Shown here: positions 46,955 through 56,006 of the stretch, piece after piece
Layout of the letters: each line of letters starts with the position of its first letter
Numbering within the stretch: the first letter of the stretch is position 1
Origin: Planctomycetaceae bacterium
Lineage (GTDB): Bacteria; Planctomycetota; Phycisphaerae; Tepidisphaerales; Tepidisphaeraceae
Assembly (NCBI GenBank): GCA_027487775.1
Contig: JAIYCY010000025.1
Span: forward strand, 273,692-337,691
DNA length: 64,000 bases
Direction of reading: 5' to 3'
Position numbers and translations under genes: made by a program
The notes under the pieces: model-generated
What the model saw: the letters and a program-made list of their open reading frames with translations, nothing else
Database searches by the model: none
What the model was told of the DNA's origin: nothing

Positions 46955-47716
46955 TCACAGCTCCCCTGCCGCAATTCCCATCAGTCGTCGGTCCGTCAGA
47001 TCAAACTGCAGCGGCGTGGCGGTGACATATCCGTCCCGGAGTTTTGCCACATCTGTGTCGTCGTCTTGTTCATGCAGCTTGAACTTTGCGGTGTTCCAGT
47101 AGTAGGCCCCACCGCGCGGATCAATTCGCTTCTCGAATGTGTCATCCCATGGCCTTGTGCATTGCCGAGCAGCCACGAATCCGCTCGGTCGTTCCGGCGC
47201 CCGAATCGCTGGCACATTCACGCTCCACACCTCCCCGCCCCGAATGCCCCGCTTCATGAGTCGCTGCAACGACTCCAGACACAACTCCGCTGCGTGATCA
47301 AAATCGGGCAATGTCTGATCCAGCAGAAGCGACCAAGCCACGGCCGGAAGCCCCAGAAACGCCGCCTCGATCGCGGCTGCCACCGTTCCCGAATAAATCA
47401 CGTTGATCCCCACGTTCGCACCGGCGTTGATCCCGCTCACCACCAGGTCCGGCCTCCTCGGCAACAACGCATTCACCGCCAACTTCACGCAATCCGCGGG
47501 CCTACCCTCCACGCTTGTCCCCACAGTCTGATCATCCACCCGCACCCCCCACGTGCGAAGCGGTCCGTGCAACGTGATCCCATGCCCGGTTGCGCTCTGC
47601 ACCGTCTCCGGCGCCACCACCACCACCTCACCCAAGCGCCTCAACACCCTCAAGGCCGCGGCGATCCCCGGTGCCCGAATCCCGTCATCATTGGTCAGCA
47701 AAATCAACATAGACAT
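46955..47716 (-). CDS. surE: 5'-nucleotidase SurE
   Basis: 253-residue metal-dependent nucleotidase that dephosphorylates nucleoside monophosphates and supports stationary-phase survival. The hallmark LLTNDDGI carries the DD metal ligands, and VSGINAGANVGINVIYSGTV is the conserved SurE core. PADCVKLAVNAL and PAVAWSLLL also fit. The start is ATG 47716, with a second ATG two codons later. The downstream hairpin at 46504-46535 could end this transcript. Confidence 0.96.
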   Translation of the reverse strand: MSMLILLTNDDGIRAPGIAAALRVLRRLGEVVVVAPETVQSATGHGITLHGPLRTWGVRVDDQTVGTSVEGRPADCVKLAVNALLPRRPDLVVSGINAGANVGINVIYSGTVAAAIEAAFLGLPAVAWSLLLDQTLPDFDHAAELCLESLQRLMKRGIRGGEVWSVNVPAIRAPERPSGFVAARQCTRPWDDTFEKRIDPRGGAYYWNTAKFKLHEQDDDTDVAKLRDGYVTATPLQFDLTDRRLMGIAAGEL

Positions 47717-47850
47717 TCACTCTAAGCCCCTCCCATCTGATTCACCAACTCAGCCAATCCCCACTTTTCGTGTGGGTGCCGACATGTGCGTTGAATAGGG
47801 CGGCATGGCAAGCATCGCCACTGCGTCATGAGCCGTATGGTCCGACTGGA

Positions 47851-48648
47851 TCACGTCCGTTTGGCTACGATTTGCAGGTGTGACGCGCGGCTGGCAGCAT
47901 CTTCGTCGCCGATCAGTTGCTTTTCGATTTCGATCAGGGCCCTGAACGTCTCCGCGTCCGCGAGCATCTCCCGATGCTTGCGCACGTCCAACTGCGGCTT
48001 GCCCACCACTGACATCACTTCAAAGCCTGCCGACGTGAACAGTTTCCGCAGCGATGCGGGCGTGAACATCGACAATTCAAACTGTTCCCCGCTTTCCCGT
48101 GTCAGCCATCTGGTGCGACGCGACTTCAAGAACTGCTTCAGGCCCGAGAGGTCATCGGACTCCAAGAAGTGCGGGACGGCTGCATGAAGCGAGTCGGCGG
48201 TCGCGATCACCACCCCGCCCGGCGCACACACCCGATACATCTCCCGGGCCGCCCGCGCTGGATCCGAACAGATCGAAAGCGGATCCCCCATCGCCAGCGT
48301 CAGGGTGTACACACCGTCCGCAAGCTGTGGCATCTGCACAATATCCCCCACCACCGCCTCCGCACGTTCGTTCTTCCCCAACTCGTCGAGTTTCTCCCGC
48401 ACCTTTCCGATCATCGCCGGGGCGTGATCGAGAAACGTCGTGCGAAACCCGCTCTTGAGCAGCTTCAATCCCCACTTGCCCGTCCCGCATCCAAGGTCCA
48501 GACATCGACTCGCCAAATCACGCGGCAGATGCGGCTTCACGAGATGCCATGTGATCTCGTCGTGGTACCGCCAATAGTCATCGTCATAAATCGCGTCATA
48601 CTTACGAGCGACTCGATTGTGATATTGAACCGACCGATCACGCGCCAC
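47851..48648 (-). CDS. Class I SAM-dependent methyltransferase
   Basis: 265-residue methyltransferase. The SAM motif I is CLDLGCGTGKWGLKLL; motif II includes RTTFLDHAPAMIGKVREKL, then AEAVVGDIVQMPQL, and APGGVVIATADSLH is the post-motif strand. The N-terminal segment YHNRVARKYDAIYDDDYWRYH is typical of UbiE/Methyltransf_11-like enzymes. Substrate unknown. It precedes surE in the same direction, with about 130 bp between them. Confidence 0.85.
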   Translation of the reverse strand: MARDRSVQYHNRVARKYDAIYDDDYWRYHDEITWHLVKPHLPRDLASRCLDLGCGTGKWGLKLLKSGFRTTFLDHAPAMIGKVREKLDELGKNERAEAVVGDIVQMPQLADGVYTLTLAMGDPLSICSDPARAAREMYRVCAPGGVVIATADSLHAAVPHFLESDDLSGLKQFLKSRRTRWLTRESGEQFELSMFTPASLRKLFTSAGFEVMSVVGKPQLDVRKHREMLADAETFRALIEIEKQLIGDEDAASRASHLQIVAKRT

Positions 48649-48696
48649 GACTCACCTGCTCTCTCATCAATAAACAGTCGACAACGATCGACTCAT

Positions 48697-49419
48697 TCAA
48701 GCCAACACGTCACCCCGAATCTCATCCGCCATTCGTGCAGCCGTCTGACGGCGATCGCTCGCGTTGAAGATCGCTGAGCCGACCACAAACCACTCCACGC
48801 CCGCCGACCGTGCCCGGCCGATCGTTTTCTCGCTCATTCCGCCGTCGATTTCCATCACCTGATCGCGTCGCAATCGCCCACGAAGCCACTCACATTTCCG
48901 CAGTTGATCTTCCATAAACGACTGCCCGCCAAATCCCGGCTCGACGCTCATGACGAGCACCAGATTCACCTCGTCCAGCACGGGCAAAATCGATTCCACG
49001 GGCGTCCGCGGTTTCAGCGTCACACCGACGCGCGCCCCCGTCTCACGAATCGCCCGCACCGCCAGCCGCGGGTCTGGCGTCGCTTCGATGTGAAACGTGA
49101 TCAGGTCCGCCCCTGCCTCCCGATGCGCCCGCGCATAGCCGATCGGATCGGAGATCATCAGATGCACATCGAAGAAGATCCCGGGAAGCGCTCGCCTGAG
49201 TTTCTCAATCACCGGCGGGCCGAAGCTGATATTGGGCACCAGATGCCCGTCCATCACATCCACATGAATCACGCTCCCACCCACGCCGGCATCCCCACAC
49301 GCCGCAAGCGCATCAAGAATATCTGCCCGGCCGTTACCAAAATCGGCCGACAAAATCGATGGCAGAATCGTCGGCCTGCTTTGGATCAATGTTAGAAATG
49401 CATCATCCATCATCACCAT
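48697..49419 (-). CDS. rpe: Ribulose-phosphate 3-epimerase
   Basis: About 240-residue TIM-barrel enzyme of the pentose phosphate pathway that interconverts ribulose-5-P and xylulose-5-P. Landmarks: PSILSADFGN, the metal and base residues in IHVDVMDGHLVPNISFGPPV, FDVHLMISDP, the phosphate loop SVEPGFGGQSFM, and MEIDGGM. There are several clustered ATGs; 49419 is chosen (49410 and 49413 are possible). An upstream extension to 49485 looks non-homologous. Confidence 0.92.
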   Translation of the reverse strand: MVMMDDAFLTLIQSRPTILPSILSADFGNGRADILDALAACGDAGVGGSVIHVDVMDGHLVPNISFGPPVIEKLRRALPGIFFDVHLMISDPIGYARAHREAGADLITFHIEATPDPRLAVRAIRETGARVGVTLKPRTPVESILPVLDEVNLVLVMSVEPGFGGQSFMEDQLRKCEWLRGRLRRDQVMEIDGGMSEKTIGRARSAGVEWFVVGSAIFNASDRRQTAARMADEIRGDVLA

Positions 49420-49481
49420 CCCACTCTTGTTTCGGCGATCACTTTTGCCTGATCCGCCATGCATCCAGCGACGAACGCGGC

Positions 49482-50690
49482 TCATTCTGGACTGATTCGA
49501 TAGATCTTCTGCGTCTGCGAGCAGCTAAAGACCAGTGTTCCGTCCGGCGCCTCGGCAACATCAACGGGCCGGCCTATGTTGCTACGGCCGTCCGGCGTGA
49601 TGCAATCGACGACTTTCCATAGTCCTGCCGGCTTGCCGGTCATCGGATCGAACATCACGCGGGCGACGCAATATCCCACGCGTCGGCTGCTGTTCCAGCT
49701 TCCGTGGAACGCCTGAAACAGGTCGCCTCGATGACCGGGAAACGTCTCCTTCGAGATGAACGTAAACCCGTTGGCCGCCCAGTGCGCGCCATAATCCCAC
49801 GCCGGAATGATCGTCCGCCCCGCGAGTTCGTGAAGGTCTTCGCGATCCGCAAACTCGGGTCTTACGATGCGCTTCCCCACCAGGTAGGGATGTCCGTAAA
49901 ATCCCCCCTCGACATAATGATTCAACTCATCGGGAGGCAGCACATCCGTGATCGGCTGATCGCCTTGCGTATCGCCATAGGCTCTACCGAGCCAGTCGGA
50001 GCCATGATCTGCGCCCCAGATTTCGCTCGTGCGTTCGCCGGTGTGGGTGATTCGGTATCGCAGCGTTTCGGTATTGCGAATGCCCGTGGCAAAGACTTTC
50101 TGATCTGAACCATCGAGCGCAAAACTATAGATCGTCTTACGGTCGGATTCGAGTTCTTTGGTCATGTTGCTCGGATCAGAGACGGCCACGTAAAAACGCT
50201 CGGGCCCGACCAGAATACCATAGGTCGGATGTCCGCCACCCTTGGGGAGTCCGCCGGGCTGGACGACAGTGACGACTTCATCGGCCACGCCGTCGTTGTT
50301 CGTATCGCGTGCTTTGAGGACGGAACCTTGCGGTGCGTTGCTCACCCAGAGCCATCCGTCGGCAAAGTCCATTGAATGAACGCCGGGCTGACCTTCGATG
50401 AAGTTCGCACGCGACTCAAACACGCCGTCGCCGTCGAGATCGCGAAGCGCCTGGATGCGTCCCTCCTTGGGCTGCGACAAAAGGAGCGTGCCGTCGGGCA
50501 TGAACTGCAGGAACCGAGGCGGACCGATCTCGTCGGCGGCCACTGTCACGCGATATCCCTCGCGTACCGTAAATGCCGGCACGCCGGGCCCGAGACGCGC
50601 TTCTGATGCAGCCAGAGCCGACACATCAGCCGCGAACATGACCAGTAGAGCGGCCGCCGGACACGCAAACCCTCTGAATTCAATTCGCAT
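49482..50690 (-). CDS. PQQ-dependent sugar dehydrogenase-like protein, exported
   Basis: 402-residue secreted beta-propeller protein like L-sorbosone/glucose dehydrogenases of the GDH-B group. An N-terminal signal (FACPAAALLVMFAADVSALA) precedes blades with GPPRFLQFMPDGTLLLSQPK, LRDLDGDGVFESRA (calcium-like DxDxDG), DTNNDGVADEVVTVV and HGSDWLGRAYGD. The C-terminal NIGRPVDVAEAPDGTLVFSC is the usual final blade. Ca2+/PQQ-dependent oxidation of a sugar or alcohol is likely. Start ATG 50690; 50759 adds 23 residues. Confidence 0.85.
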   Translation of the reverse strand: MRIEFRGFACPAAALLVMFAADVSALAASEARLGPGVPAFTVREGYRVTVAADEIGPPRFLQFMPDGTLLLSQPKEGRIQALRDLDGDGVFESRANFIEGQPGVHSMDFADGWLWVSNAPQGSVLKARDTNNDGVADEVVTVVQPGGLPKGGGHPTYGILVGPERFYVAVSDPSNMTKELESDRKTIYSFALDGSDQKVFATGIRNTETLRYRITHTGERTSEIWGADHGSDWLGRAYGDTQGDQPITDVLPPDELNHYVEGGFYGHPYLVGKRIVRPEFADREDLHELAGRTIIPAWDYGAHWAANGFTFISKETFPGHRGDLFQAFHGSWNSSRRVGYCVARVMFDPMTGKPAGLWKVVDCITPDGRSNIGRPVDVAEAPDGTLVFSCSQTQKIYRISPE

Positions 50691-50757
50691 GAACGCATTG
50701 TAATCGGCCCGGCTTTGGCGTGCGCTTCCCGAGAGGTCTTCGGTTAAAATCCTGATC

Positions 50758-51711
50758 ATGGCACGGACTTCGGTTGCGATCGTCGGGGCGGGACTTGCGG
50801 GATTGACGGCGGCTCAGCATCTCATCGCGGCGGGGCATGACGTCACCGTCTTCGAAAAATCACGCGGGCCCGGCGGCCGCATGAGCACACGCCGCACCGA
50901 CGTCGGTCAAAAGTTCGACCACGGCGCAGCGCATTTCGGCGTCGCCTCCGAAGCGTTTGCCGCCGTCGTCCAGACATGGCTCGACGCTGATCTGATTCGC
51001 CCGCGCGACGCCCATCCCAGTCTCTATTTTGCCTCGGCGGGCATGAGTAGTATTTGCCGGCATCTATCGCAATCGCTGAAGATCGTTCCTCAGGTTCGTA
51101 TTCATTCACTCGTGCACCATGATGATTCGATCGAGGTCTTCGACGACAAACAGACGTCGCACGGACGATTCGGCCACGTGATCCTTGCGATTCCCGCTCC
51201 GCAGACGCGTGAGATTCTGCCCCGCGAATCGCATCTGCAGCAGGCGGTGCGCCATGTTCACATGCAGCCGCGCTGGGTCGGGATGTTCGGATTCACCTCG
51301 CTCGTAGGGACGGACCGTCCGGATTTTTTCGTCACACATTCCAATCTTCATCCCGACGACTCTTTCGAGATCATCCGATCGGCGGGCAATGAGGTCGGCA
51401 GCGCGTTTGTGGTCCAGGCAGGCCGACAATGGACGCAAGGCCATCTTGAGCGTGAGCCGTCGGACATCATTGAGCTGCTCACGCCGATCGTGTGTGCGGC
51501 GTTGCACACCGATCAACTGCCCAACTTTTCCTACGCACATCGCTGGCGTTATGCCTTCGTTGATGAACCGCTGGGCACGCCCTGCCTCGTTGATCGCGAT
51601 CATCGCATCAGCATCTGCGGCGACTGGTGCGTCGGCTGGAACGTCGAAGCTGCCTGGCAGAGCGGCGACGCGCTGGGACGATTGCTGGTTGATCAGTTTT
51701 CGCTCGATTGA
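50758..51711 (+). CDS. FAD-dependent oxidoreductase (renalase-like amine oxidase family)
   Basis: 317-residue flavoprotein. The dinucleotide motif VAIVGAGLAGLTAAQHLIAA and the FAD phosphate contact EKSRGPGGRMSTRR are at the N-terminus. FDHGAAHFGV is a renalase-group mark. The C-terminal ISICGDWCVGWNVEAAWQSG is the second FAD contact with its helix. The substrate is unknown; bacterial renalase relatives oxidise isomeric NAD(P)H forms. It is divergent from the dehydrogenase, with 67 bp between starts. Confidence 0.85.
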   Translation: MARTSVAIVGAGLAGLTAAQHLIAAGHDVTVFEKSRGPGGRMSTRRTDVGQKFDHGAAHFGVASEAFAAVVQTWLDADLIRPRDAHPSLYFASAGMSSICRHLSQSLKIVPQVRIHSLVHHDDSIEVFDDKQTSHGRFGHVILAIPAPQTREILPRESHLQQAVRHVHMQPRWVGMFGFTSLVGTDRPDFFVTHSNLHPDDSFEIIRSAGNEVGSAFVVQAGRQWTQGHLEREPSDIIELLTPIVCAALHTDQLPNFSYAHRWRYAFVDEPLGTPCLVDRDHRISICGDWCVGWNVEAAWQSGDALGRLLVDQFSLD

Positions 51712-51747
51712 TTCGCTGAGTGTCGATTCGACGGTGGATTCGATCGA

Positions 51748-52371
51748 TCATTTCTGCAGATCAAGTCGATACCTGCATTTCTGCGTATCGCCGACTTGTC
51801 TGAGTGGGTGATACGAGGGCAGATCGACGGTATCAACATACGCGGCCCCGAGGCGTTCGCAGGTGCGACGTGAGGCGGTGTTGTCGGGGTTGGTGGTGAT
51901 CCAGAGTTCGGTCATGCCGTGCTTTCGAGCCAGCGGCAGGAGCAACCGCGCCGACCGCTGGGCGAGGTGTTGCCCACGCGCGGCGGGGAACACGTTGTAG
52001 CCGATATGCCCGACATAAAGCCGCAGATCATCCGTATGCCCGATCCGCAACGTGATTCGACCGGCGATCTCCAGCTCGGGCTTTGCGCGTGGAGAAATTC
52101 GCATCCAGAATTCATACACCGTCGGCAGCCCCAGCGCCGTCTCCCCGCGTGATCGACCGCGCGGATGCCGGTGCACGAACGACATCAATTGCGATCGCGT
52201 CGTGCGGCTGTCACGATCCACAAGCGACTTCGGATGCGTTGCCGATCGCATAAACGAATCCACCCACCGCGGGGAAGGCTCGATCAATTCAAGCATCTCA
52301 TCCACAAGCGGCCCCGCCTCGAAAAACTCGGGCGGACGTCGCTTAAGCAGCCTGAAGAGCGGATTCGCCAT
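51748..52371 (-). CDS. GNAT-family acetyltransferase (COG3981-like)
   Basis: 207 residues. The core ELEIAGRITLRIGHTDDLRL then GHIGYNVFPAARGQHLAQRS contains the acetyl-CoA-binding loop typical of GNAT proteins. It continues with LWITTNPDNTASRRTCERLG. The N-terminal part is basic. The acceptor is unknown. It is separated from the upstream M24 peptidase gene by 6 bp, so the two are cotranscribed. Confidence 0.87.
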   Translation of the reverse strand: MANPLFRLLKRRPPEFFEAGPLVDEMLELIEPSPRWVDSFMRSATHPKSLVDRDSRTTRSQLMSFVHRHPRGRSRGETALGLPTVYEFWMRISPRAKPELEIAGRITLRIGHTDDLRLYVGHIGYNVFPAARGQHLAQRSARLLLPLARKHGMTELWITTNPDNTASRRTCERLGAAYVDTVDLPSYHPLRQVGDTQKCRYRLDLQK

Positions 52372-52377
52372 GACGAT

Positions 52378-53592
52378 TCAACGATAGGAAGGCTGGATCA
52401 ATTCGACGATGTCGTCCTGCAAATCACACGTCAATCGCGGGCCGTCCTTTTCATCGACAAACAGATTCACTTCAAGCCGGCATCCAAAATCATCGAAGTA
52501 AAGCCCCGGCTCGATCGTAAAGCCCGTGCCCGGCAGAATCCTTCGCGTATCGGTCGTTTCAAAGCAATCCAGATTCGCACCCATCCCATGAATCGCCGGG
52601 CCGGGGCTGAGGCTGTGCCCTGTCCGATGCCGGATCGCATCTGCATAGCCCGCCTCGATCAACACACGCCGCGCCACTTCATCCAGATCACAACCACGCA
52701 CGCTCACCCCTTCACGAAATCGACTCTGTACAAGATCAATGGCAGCATCGCGTGCCGATCGCACGGTCTCAAACACGCGTCTCATCCGCAGAGGAACTTC
52801 GTCCCGTCTGCCCGCAAATCCCACCCACGTCAGATCCGCAAACACATTCGACTCGCCCGGCACGCGCGCCCACAAATCAATCAGCAGCCAATCACCCGGC
52901 CGAATGGGATGCGGATCCGTCTGGCTCACCTCAAAGTGCGGATCCCCCGCATGCCCATTCACCCCCACGATCGCCGGGTGCAACTCGTCCAAACCATGCT
53001 CGGCAAAGTGCGTGCGAATGACGTTCAGCACGTCGAGTTCCGTCACCGGGCCTCCGTCTCGATGTCGCGTGCGGACCAGATCGAATCCCGCATCGCGTGC
53101 CTGCTGCGTGATCGTCTGGGCATGAGCGTGAAGTCGCTGCGCTTCGTCGCTCCATCGCGCGACCGACACCTGAATCAGGTCCATCGAACTCACCGGCAAT
53201 GCCCCGAGCGCCACGATCGACTCGACCGTCCCAGCATCGACGCACGACACCGCCGGCAACGCCCCGCCCGGCGCGTATTCCATCGCAACCCGTCTCCCAC
53301 GCACGTGTCGCTGCACACACGCAAGCCAGTCCGCCTGACCTCGATAAACCTCTCGCGTTAAAAATCCGTCTTTCGACGCAGCCCTATCCAGCGCATCGAA
53401 TTGCGGCGCGTCGATGCTGTGAACGATGAGCGTCGGAGCATGCGTTCGATCGATCACCAGCATCGCCCGGCGGGTCGTCCAGCGCGTGCCGACGAGCTGC
53501 CGAAAGACCGCATTACTCCCGCGAAAATCGTAGCAGCACCAAACGTCGATCCCGTCCTGATGCATCTGCTGGCGAATGGCCTCAAGTCGCAT
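52378..53592 (-). CDS. M24-family metallopeptidase (Xaa-Pro aminopeptidase-like)
   Basis: 404 residues with the creatinase-like N-terminal domain and C-terminal pita-bread domain. The five metal ligands are visible: Asp in LIDLWARVPG, Asp in FADLTW, His in RTGHSLSPGPAIHG, Glu in FTIEPGLY and Glu in CRLEVNLFVD. It is likely to remove an N-terminal residue before proline, or to act as a related dipeptidase. It is followed 6 bp later by the GNAT gene. Confidence 0.88.
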   Translation of the reverse strand: MRLEAIRQQMHQDGIDVWCCYDFRGSNAVFRQLVGTRWTTRRAMLVIDRTHAPTLIVHSIDAPQFDALDRAASKDGFLTREVYRGQADWLACVQRHVRGRRVAMEYAPGGALPAVSCVDAGTVESIVALGALPVSSMDLIQVSVARWSDEAQRLHAHAQTITQQARDAGFDLVRTRHRDGGPVTELDVLNVIRTHFAEHGLDELHPAIVGVNGHAGDPHFEVSQTDPHPIRPGDWLLIDLWARVPGESNVFADLTWVGFAGRRDEVPLRMRRVFETVRSARDAAIDLVQSRFREGVSVRGCDLDEVARRVLIEAGYADAIRHRTGHSLSPGPAIHGMGANLDCFETTDTRRILPGTGFTIEPGLYFDDFGCRLEVNLFVDEKDGPRLTCDLQDDIVELIQPSYR

Positions 53593-53648
53593 CAGCGAAT
53601 CTTATCGACAGTTGCAGAAGACGACAGGCTCAATCACCGTCTACCGGC

Positions 53649-54551
53649 TCAATCATCTTCCGCAGGCTTGGACGGTGGATTGGCGGGTGGATTGGCGGGC
53701 GTTTGCGGATTGTTTTGGGCGGGTCGTCGCCTTGCGCTTTCATCCGGCGGGGTGTAGTCCCCGCCGCGCTTGATCAATTCGATGCGGCGTTGGCGTTGTC
53801 GTTCGAGTTCTTCTTCGCGCTTTAATGCGTCGTTGTAACGCACCGCCGCCGCTTCGTAGCGTGATCGCGCCGCCTCCAGGTCGCTGCGGGCGATCTGCAC
53901 GCTCGTGTCCCCCGCGGCCGTTTGTCGAACCCAGCCGTTCAGCTCTCTCAATCGCGCGTACGCCCCCACGAGGTCCATGCGTGCCTCTTCCACCGCCGGG
54001 TCGAGCGCCAGCGCCACCAATTCGCGTCGCGACATCTGCTTGCCCGCCTCCAGCGCCTGTTTGGCATAGGGCAGGAGCGAGAGGTACTCCGCCCGCTGCT
54101 CTTCGACGAGTTGCGAGATCACCTCGCGCGCACTCTCGCGCTGATTGGCGAGCCTTGCGTATTCTTCATCCTGCTTGAGCGCTTCGAGGATCGGTTTGAC
54201 GATCGCCTGATAGCGTGATCGCGCTTCGTTGACGGCGATCTGGGCCGAGCGATATTCGTCCGTCCCGCGAAGCTGCGCCTCTGCCTGACTCGCAAACTTG
54301 GCGATGTTGAATTGCGCCCGCGTCAATGCCACACGCGCTGCCTGCATCTCCGCTTCCGCCGCCTCCGACGCCGCGCGATCGATCGGCGGAACGAGCTGAT
54401 CAATCGAAACCGATTCACGCCCAGCTTCACGCCCAGCTTCACGCCCAGACTGCGCCGACGCGTTTTCAGCAACGCCAAGGGAAATCGCCCCAAACACCAC
54501 CAGCGTCAAAATCGACATCGACCGCTGTACGACTCGCTTGTACTGATCCAT
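53649..54551 (-). CDS. Exported coiled-coil protein of unknown function
   Basis: 300 residues. A signal peptide (MSILTLVVFGAISLGVAENASA) is followed by a short GREA repeat stretch and then nearly 200 residues of Ala/Glu/Arg/Gln-rich helix (for example AEAEMQAARVALTRAQFNIA and LEAARSRYEAAAVRYNDAL), clearly coiled coil. The tail is Pro/Asn-rich (PQTPANPPANPPSKP). It is likely periplasmic and structural. No family recognised. Confidence 0.65.
   Translation of the reverse strand: MDQYKRVVQRSMSILTLVVFGAISLGVAENASAQSGREAGREAGRESVSIDQLVPPIDRAASEAAEAEMQAARVALTRAQFNIAKFASQAEAQLRGTDEYRSAQIAVNEARSRYQAIVKPILEALKQDEEYARLANQRESAREVISQLVEEQRAEYLSLLPYAKQALEAGKQMSRRELVALALDPAVEEARMDLVGAYARLRELNGWVRQTAAGDTSVQIARSDLEAARSRYEAAAVRYNDALKREEELERQRQRRIELIKRGGDYTPPDESARRRPAQNNPQTPANPPANPPSKPAEDD
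54414..54449. repeat. 12-bp tandem repeat, 3 copies, inside the coiled-coil protein gene
   Basis: Units TTCACGCCCAGC, TTCACGCCCAGC and TTCACGCCCAGA. On the minus strand they encode the GREA repeats next to the signal peptide. Confidence 0.9.
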
Positions 54552-54659
54552 GACTCGCCTCCGAATCTAGTCCGAACCCTCACTATTCTAATCATCGGAC
54601 GATTCGCGTGCAGACTAAAAATCGGACCCGATCGTGACGCGAACTTCGCAAAGGCACGC

Positions 54660-55883
54660 CTACACGCTCGCCGCCTTCGCGAATCTTTCCAGACCTTGCT
54701 GCAGGTCGCTTTCGCTGATCGTCATCGCGGGGGCGAGTCGGACGATCTTTTTGTAGGTGATATTTGCGATCACGCCGGCGTCGAGGCATCGCTCCAGTAG
54801 TCCGACCGGCTCGTCGTGAAACTCCACGCCAATAAACAGTCCGCGGCCACGCACGTCTTTGACCTTCGACTTGATCGATGTGCTGTTGCGCAAGAACGAC
54901 ATCGCCATCTCGCCCAATCGCTCGGCCCGCGCGACGAGGCCGTCGCGTTCGATCACGTCGAACAGAGTCCGACTGACGGCCATGCAGATCGGGTTGCCGC
55001 CGAGCGTGCAGCCGTGCTTGCCGGCCACCAGCAGCTTTGCAAGCTCGGGCCTGGCCCACATCGCGCCCACCGGCAGACCTCCGCCGAGCGCTTTGCCGAG
55101 GGTCATGATGTCGGGTGTGATGATCTTGCCCTGTTCGTCGACGAAATGTTGATGCCCGAACCATCGCCCGGTTCGACCGACGCCCGTCCAGACCTCGTCA
55201 AAGATGAGCGTTACGCCGCGCTCGTCGCAGAGCTTGCGAATCTTACCGACGTGGCCGGGCGGATAGAGATTGATCCCGCCCTCGCCTTGGATCGGTTCCA
55301 TGATGACGCAGGCGGTTTCGTCGTCGATGGCGTGTTCGATCGCGCTAAAGTCCATGGGATCGACGTTGCTAAATCCCGGCACCGGCGGCCCGAAGCCTTC
55401 GCGGATAGCGGGGTTGCCGGTCGCCGCGATCATGGCCAGCGAGCGGCCGTGGAAACTTTTGATCAGGCTCACCGTCTTCCATCGCTTGCCGCCGTCGGCG
55501 AGGCCGCGCAGTCGCGCGAGCTTGACGGCCGCCTCGTTGGCTTCCAATCCCGAGTGGCAGAAGAACGCGCGACCCGCAAACGCAGTCCGGGCCAATCGCT
55601 CGGCAAGCTCGACTTGCGGCAGGCTGTGAAACTGATTTCCGACCGCCCACATTTGCGCGGCCTGTTCGGTGATCGCACGGACCAGTTCCGGATGCGCATG
55701 CCCGATCACTGTTCCACCAAAACCGGCGAACAGATCGATGTACGCACGCCCGGCTGAATCGAACAATTCCGACCCGCGCCCGCGCACCATCTGCACGGGG
55801 AATCGTCCGTAGTTCTGCATCAACACCGCATGCGCCCGATCGATGAAACCGGCGTCGGCCGTCTGAAATCCTGAAGTCGACAT
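54660..55883 (-). CDS. argD: Acetylornithine/succinylornithine aminotransferase family
   Basis: 407-residue class III PLP aminotransferase. The PLP lysine is K264 (TLGKALGGGLPVGAM), the conserved aspartate pair lies in TLIFDEVWTGVGRTG (D229, E230), and IEPIQG-type motif MEPIQGEGGI plus FCHSGLEANEAAVKLAR are typical. It probably transfers an amino group in arginine biosynthesis; ornithine or GABA aminotransferase activity is not excluded. Standard length. The divergent gene at 56007 shares its upstream region. Confidence 0.88.
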   Translation of the reverse strand: MSTSGFQTADAGFIDRAHAVLMQNYGRFPVQMVRGRGSELFDSAGRAYIDLFAGFGGTVIGHAHPELVRAITEQAAQMWAVGNQFHSLPQVELAERLARTAFAGRAFFCHSGLEANEAAVKLARLRGLADGGKRWKTVSLIKSFHGRSLAMIAATGNPAIREGFGPPVPGFSNVDPMDFSAIEHAIDDETACVIMEPIQGEGGINLYPPGHVGKIRKLCDERGVTLIFDEVWTGVGRTGRWFGHQHFVDEQGKIITPDIMTLGKALGGGLPVGAMWARPELAKLLVAGKHGCTLGGNPICMAVSRTLFDVIERDGLVARAERLGEMAMSFLRNSTSIKSKVKDVRGRGLFIGVEFHDEPVGLLERCLDAGVIANITYKKIVRLAPAMTISESDLQQGLERFAKAASV

Positions 55884-56006
55884 GCGGCGGATGATAACTC
55901 AGTCGCCGTCAATTCACGAAGCGGCCGGGCGTTGGGCCCCCGAGTGAGGATCGGACCGCCGCGCGTCTGTTGGTGTTGCGGGCGGCGCGGGGTAAGGTCG
56001 CGTACG